Shown in pieces: positions 6,525 through 8,325 of a DNA stretch of 8,325 nt (positions are counted from its first letter, which is position 1; every line of letters begins with the position of its first letter). A program made the translations under genes and the position numbers. The notes beneath the pieces are model-generated. The model did no database searches. It was not told the origin of the DNA and was given only the letters and a program-made list of their open reading frames with translations. The DNA is taken from assembly GCA_003176035.1 (NCBI GenBank), contig PSRL01000092.1, positions 1 to 8,325 of the forward strand, in the 5' to 3' direction. The stretch is from Verrucomicrobiota bacterium. Its GTDB lineage: Bacteria > Verrucomicrobiota > Verrucomicrobiia > Chthoniobacterales > Xiphinematobacteraceae.

Positions 6525-8183
6525 ATGAAAAAGACATTTTTGGTTTTCTTGATTCTGGCCATTTTCGCAGCCATACCTCTTTTACTGCTTTTCAAATTCG
6601 TTCGGTCTTTGGGCATTTCAGACCCCACAAAACTACTCTCCGCTGATACTCTTGCCTTTGCTTGCACCCCAAATCTTATTCAGACAGCTTTTCGCTGGCC
6701 GCACACCCGCCTGGCAAAAATTATAGGAGAAACTGATGTCAAAGAGTTTATAAATAGTTCACTCCCGCCGCCCCTTCGGGCGGGTCGCAATTTGGGGCCG
6801 GACATCCTTGCTGTAAAACCAAAGACAATGTTTTTGGCAATCACCCAGCTGTCCCCTCAAGGGGCGCAGGTTCTTTTAGGCTTTCAATTTCTGGGAAGTT
6901 ACAAGAAAGCGAATGAGGCATTGGAGTTCTTACGAAACAAGATTGCGCACGGCGTTCCAGTTTTATCCCGTTCTTCCAGTCCTTACAACGGCGATTCCAT
7001 TGAAACAATAGTCTATCGAAATAGCATTCTTCATTCCGCGATGCACGGCAGATGGGTACTCATCTCCAATGACTTGTCAGTATTGCAACGGACTTTAGAT
7101 CGGGCCGCAGGAAAAATTCGTACTCCCTCGTTGAGAGAGAACGCTGATTATCTCAAAGTCATGGCTCAGCTTCCTAAAAGGCCGGATCTGAAAGTTTTTA
7201 TTGCTTCAAAGGCCGTTTTGAATGCGTTGCTAGCGATCGGAGCCAGCATGGGATGCGTCCCTAATCCTGAACAAGTGAGGCAGTTACAAGGAATAGGTGC
7301 ATTTGCAATTACGTCAAAATTCGAAGGCGAGAATTTCCGGGACAGTGGTGCGGTGGTCTTAAGGAATCCACCGAAAATTCCTCCTCTTCGGCATATTGCG
7401 ATGAGATTTACTCAGCCAACAACGGTTGGATATCTGGAAGTGGCAAAACAAGGATTTCCATTTTTTGAAATGTCGCTATTGTCAGACAAATTTTTTGCTT
7501 TTTTGGCAGAAAAGCGTCTCTCGATGAAAAGTTTGGATCAAATTTTTGGGTCTGAAGCGGCGCTTTTCTGGTCCTGGCCGTCGACGCGACTTCGTCCGCC
7601 TACGATTTTAGTGACCGAAATCCAGGATCGCTCGCAAGCTATCAGATGGCTGGATCAAATGGGGCTGAAGCCGCTTTCTTCAAATCCCAGGCTCCCTAGT
7701 GTCGCTCTCTATCAGCTCGAATCGTCCGAACCTCCATTAATTGTGCCTACGGTAGCTTTCCGGAAGAACCTTCTTTTCGCAGGCTTAACGGGCACCGATG
7801 TGGAAAGCACCCTCTCTTTGACAGAGACTTCGGCAACCCTGGCAAATTCTCCCATCTTCGCATCCGCGCTCAGACGTTATCACGCTCAAAACGTCTTTTT
7901 CGCTTTTATTAACACCAGAGAGGTCTTTGAGCGAATTTACGCTCTCCTGCGCCCCATAATCATTTTTGGCGCGGCAATGAAACCGGACGCAATGCAGCAA
8001 ATTGCCGTCTCAAAGCTACCGCCCGCAGAATCTGTGGGTAAGCATTTACAGCCTATTGTTGCCATCCAGAAGATTCAAGGCAATGTCATGATCTTTGATT
8101 CTACGGGGCCGATCACACTGGACCAGGCGATCTTAGTTTTTTTGTCGCTGAAAGTCGGCCTAGATTCGCTCACGCAGCCGTAA
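6525..8183 (+). CDS. Membrane-anchored protein of unknown function, DUF3352-like
   Basis: I do not recognise a named gene here. The 552-residue product begins with MKK and a long hydrophobic stretch (about 4-26), an uncleaved anchor or signal segment, so most of it probably lies outside the cytoplasm. The layout resembles DUF3352-type proteins. ADTLAFACTPNLIQT (40-54) opens the domain; WVLISNDLSVLQRTLDRAAG (177-196) leads to SLRENADYLKVMAQLP (202-217) and a strand LKVFIASKAVLNAL (222-235). The order recurs in the second half as LLFAGLTGTDVESTLSL (416-432), SPIFASALRRY (442-452) and NVFFAFINTREVFERI (456-471), which indicates an internal duplication. No catalytic motif is apparent. The start is supported by CAGGGA seven bases before the ATG and by the hydrophobic N-terminus. 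It is divergent from the ABC operon, so a functional link is possible but unproven. A tRNA gene follows 70 bases downstream. Confidence 0.85.
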   Translation: MKKTFLVFLILAIFAAIPLLLLFKFVRSLGISDPTKLLSADTLAFACTPNLIQTAFRWPHTRLAKIIGETDVKEFINSSLPPPLRAGRNLGPDILAVKPKTMFLAITQLSPQGAQVLLGFQFLGSYKKANEALEFLRNKIAHGVPVLSRSSSPYNGDSIETIVYRNSILHSAMHGRWVLISNDLSVLQRTLDRAAGKIRTPSLRENADYLKVMAQLPKRPDLKVFIASKAVLNALLAIGASMGCVPNPEQVRQLQGIGAFAITSKFEGENFRDSGAVVLRNPPKIPPLRHIAMRFTQPTTVGYLEVAKQGFPFFEMSLLSDKFFAFLAEKRLSMKSLDQIFGSEAALFWSWPSTRLRPPTILVTEIQDRSQAIRWLDQMGLKPLSSNPRLPSVALYQLESSEPPLIVPTVAFRKNLLFAGLTGTDVESTLSLTETSATLANSPIFASALRRYHAQNVFFAFINTREVFERIYALLRPIIIFGAAMKPDAMQQIAVSKLPPAESVGKHLQPIVAIQKIQGNVMIFDSTGPITLDQAILVFLSLKVGLDSLTQP

Positions 8184-8199
8184 TTTTAAAACGCCAGTC

Positions 8200-8227
8200 T
8201 TGCATCCTATTGAGAATCTACAATACA
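8200..8227 (+). promoter_or_regulatory. Candidate promoter for tRNA-Phe
   Basis: TTGCAT (8200-8205) and AATACA (8222-8227) are separated by 16 bases and would start transcription about 20 bases before the tRNA. An overlapping TACAAT (8219-8224) is a better -10 hexamer, but it lies only 13 bases from the same -35. The tRNA might instead be read through from the gene upstream. Confidence 0.3.
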
Positions 8228-8253
8228 CTCTTTCTTTCCAGGACCGATGTTGC

Positions 8254-8325
<72 letters not shown>

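Noticed and set aside
6371..6646. 91-codon plus-strand open frame spanning the divergent region
   Set aside because: It overlaps the start of the 6525 gene in another frame, has no ribosome-binding site or domain, and the longer gene has a convincing start and membrane anchor.

Overview
The window most likely comes from a member of the Verrucomicrobiota with moderate GC. The strongest sign is the partial alanyl-tRNA synthetase on the minus strand. Its stretches KCIRAGGKHNDLEDVG, HQTFFEMLGNWSFGDYF, CIEIWNLVFIQFNANPDG and ARHVDTGMGFER have the style I know from verrucomicrobial AlaRS. This placement rests on recall of the family, not on a search. The four-gene ABC/GldG/DUF4340 cluster and the divergent anchored protein fit the same group.

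Layout. 1-1243 (minus): the N-terminal 414 codons of alaS, running off the left edge. 1244-1675: a 432-base gap containing a long imperfect palindrome (1356-1519) with nearly identical 25-base ends, plus candidate promoter and terminator sites. A third, diverged copy of the palindrome's terminal repeat lies at 1675-1699 and encodes the last codons and stop of the neighbouring gene. 1676-6346 (minus): a compact operon transcribed in the order ABC ATPase, six-TM ABC-2 permease, GldG-like auxiliary protein, DUF4340 protein. 6347-6524: a divergent intergenic region. 6525-8183 (plus): a 552-residue N-terminally anchored protein of unknown function with an internal duplication, resembling DUF3352-type proteins. 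8254-8325 (plus): tRNA-Phe(GAA), complete except for the discriminator base and 3' end beyond the window edge.

How the genes work together. The ATPase and permease look like a GldA/GldF-type ABC-2 pair. The GldG-like and DUF4340 proteins each have a membrane anchor and a large, probably extracytoplasmic domain, and probably assemble with that pair at the inner membrane. The cargo or mechanical role cannot be read from the sequence. No other gliding or type IX secretion genes are visible, so the gliding names indicate homology only. alaS and tRNA-Phe are housekeeping genes without an evident link to the ABC operon.

Most of the window is ordinary chromosomal core. The feature that ordinary annotation would miss is the palindromic repeat family between the DUF4340 gene and alaS. 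It looks like a miniature mobile or structured repeat element, one copy of which forms the 3' end of a coding sequence.
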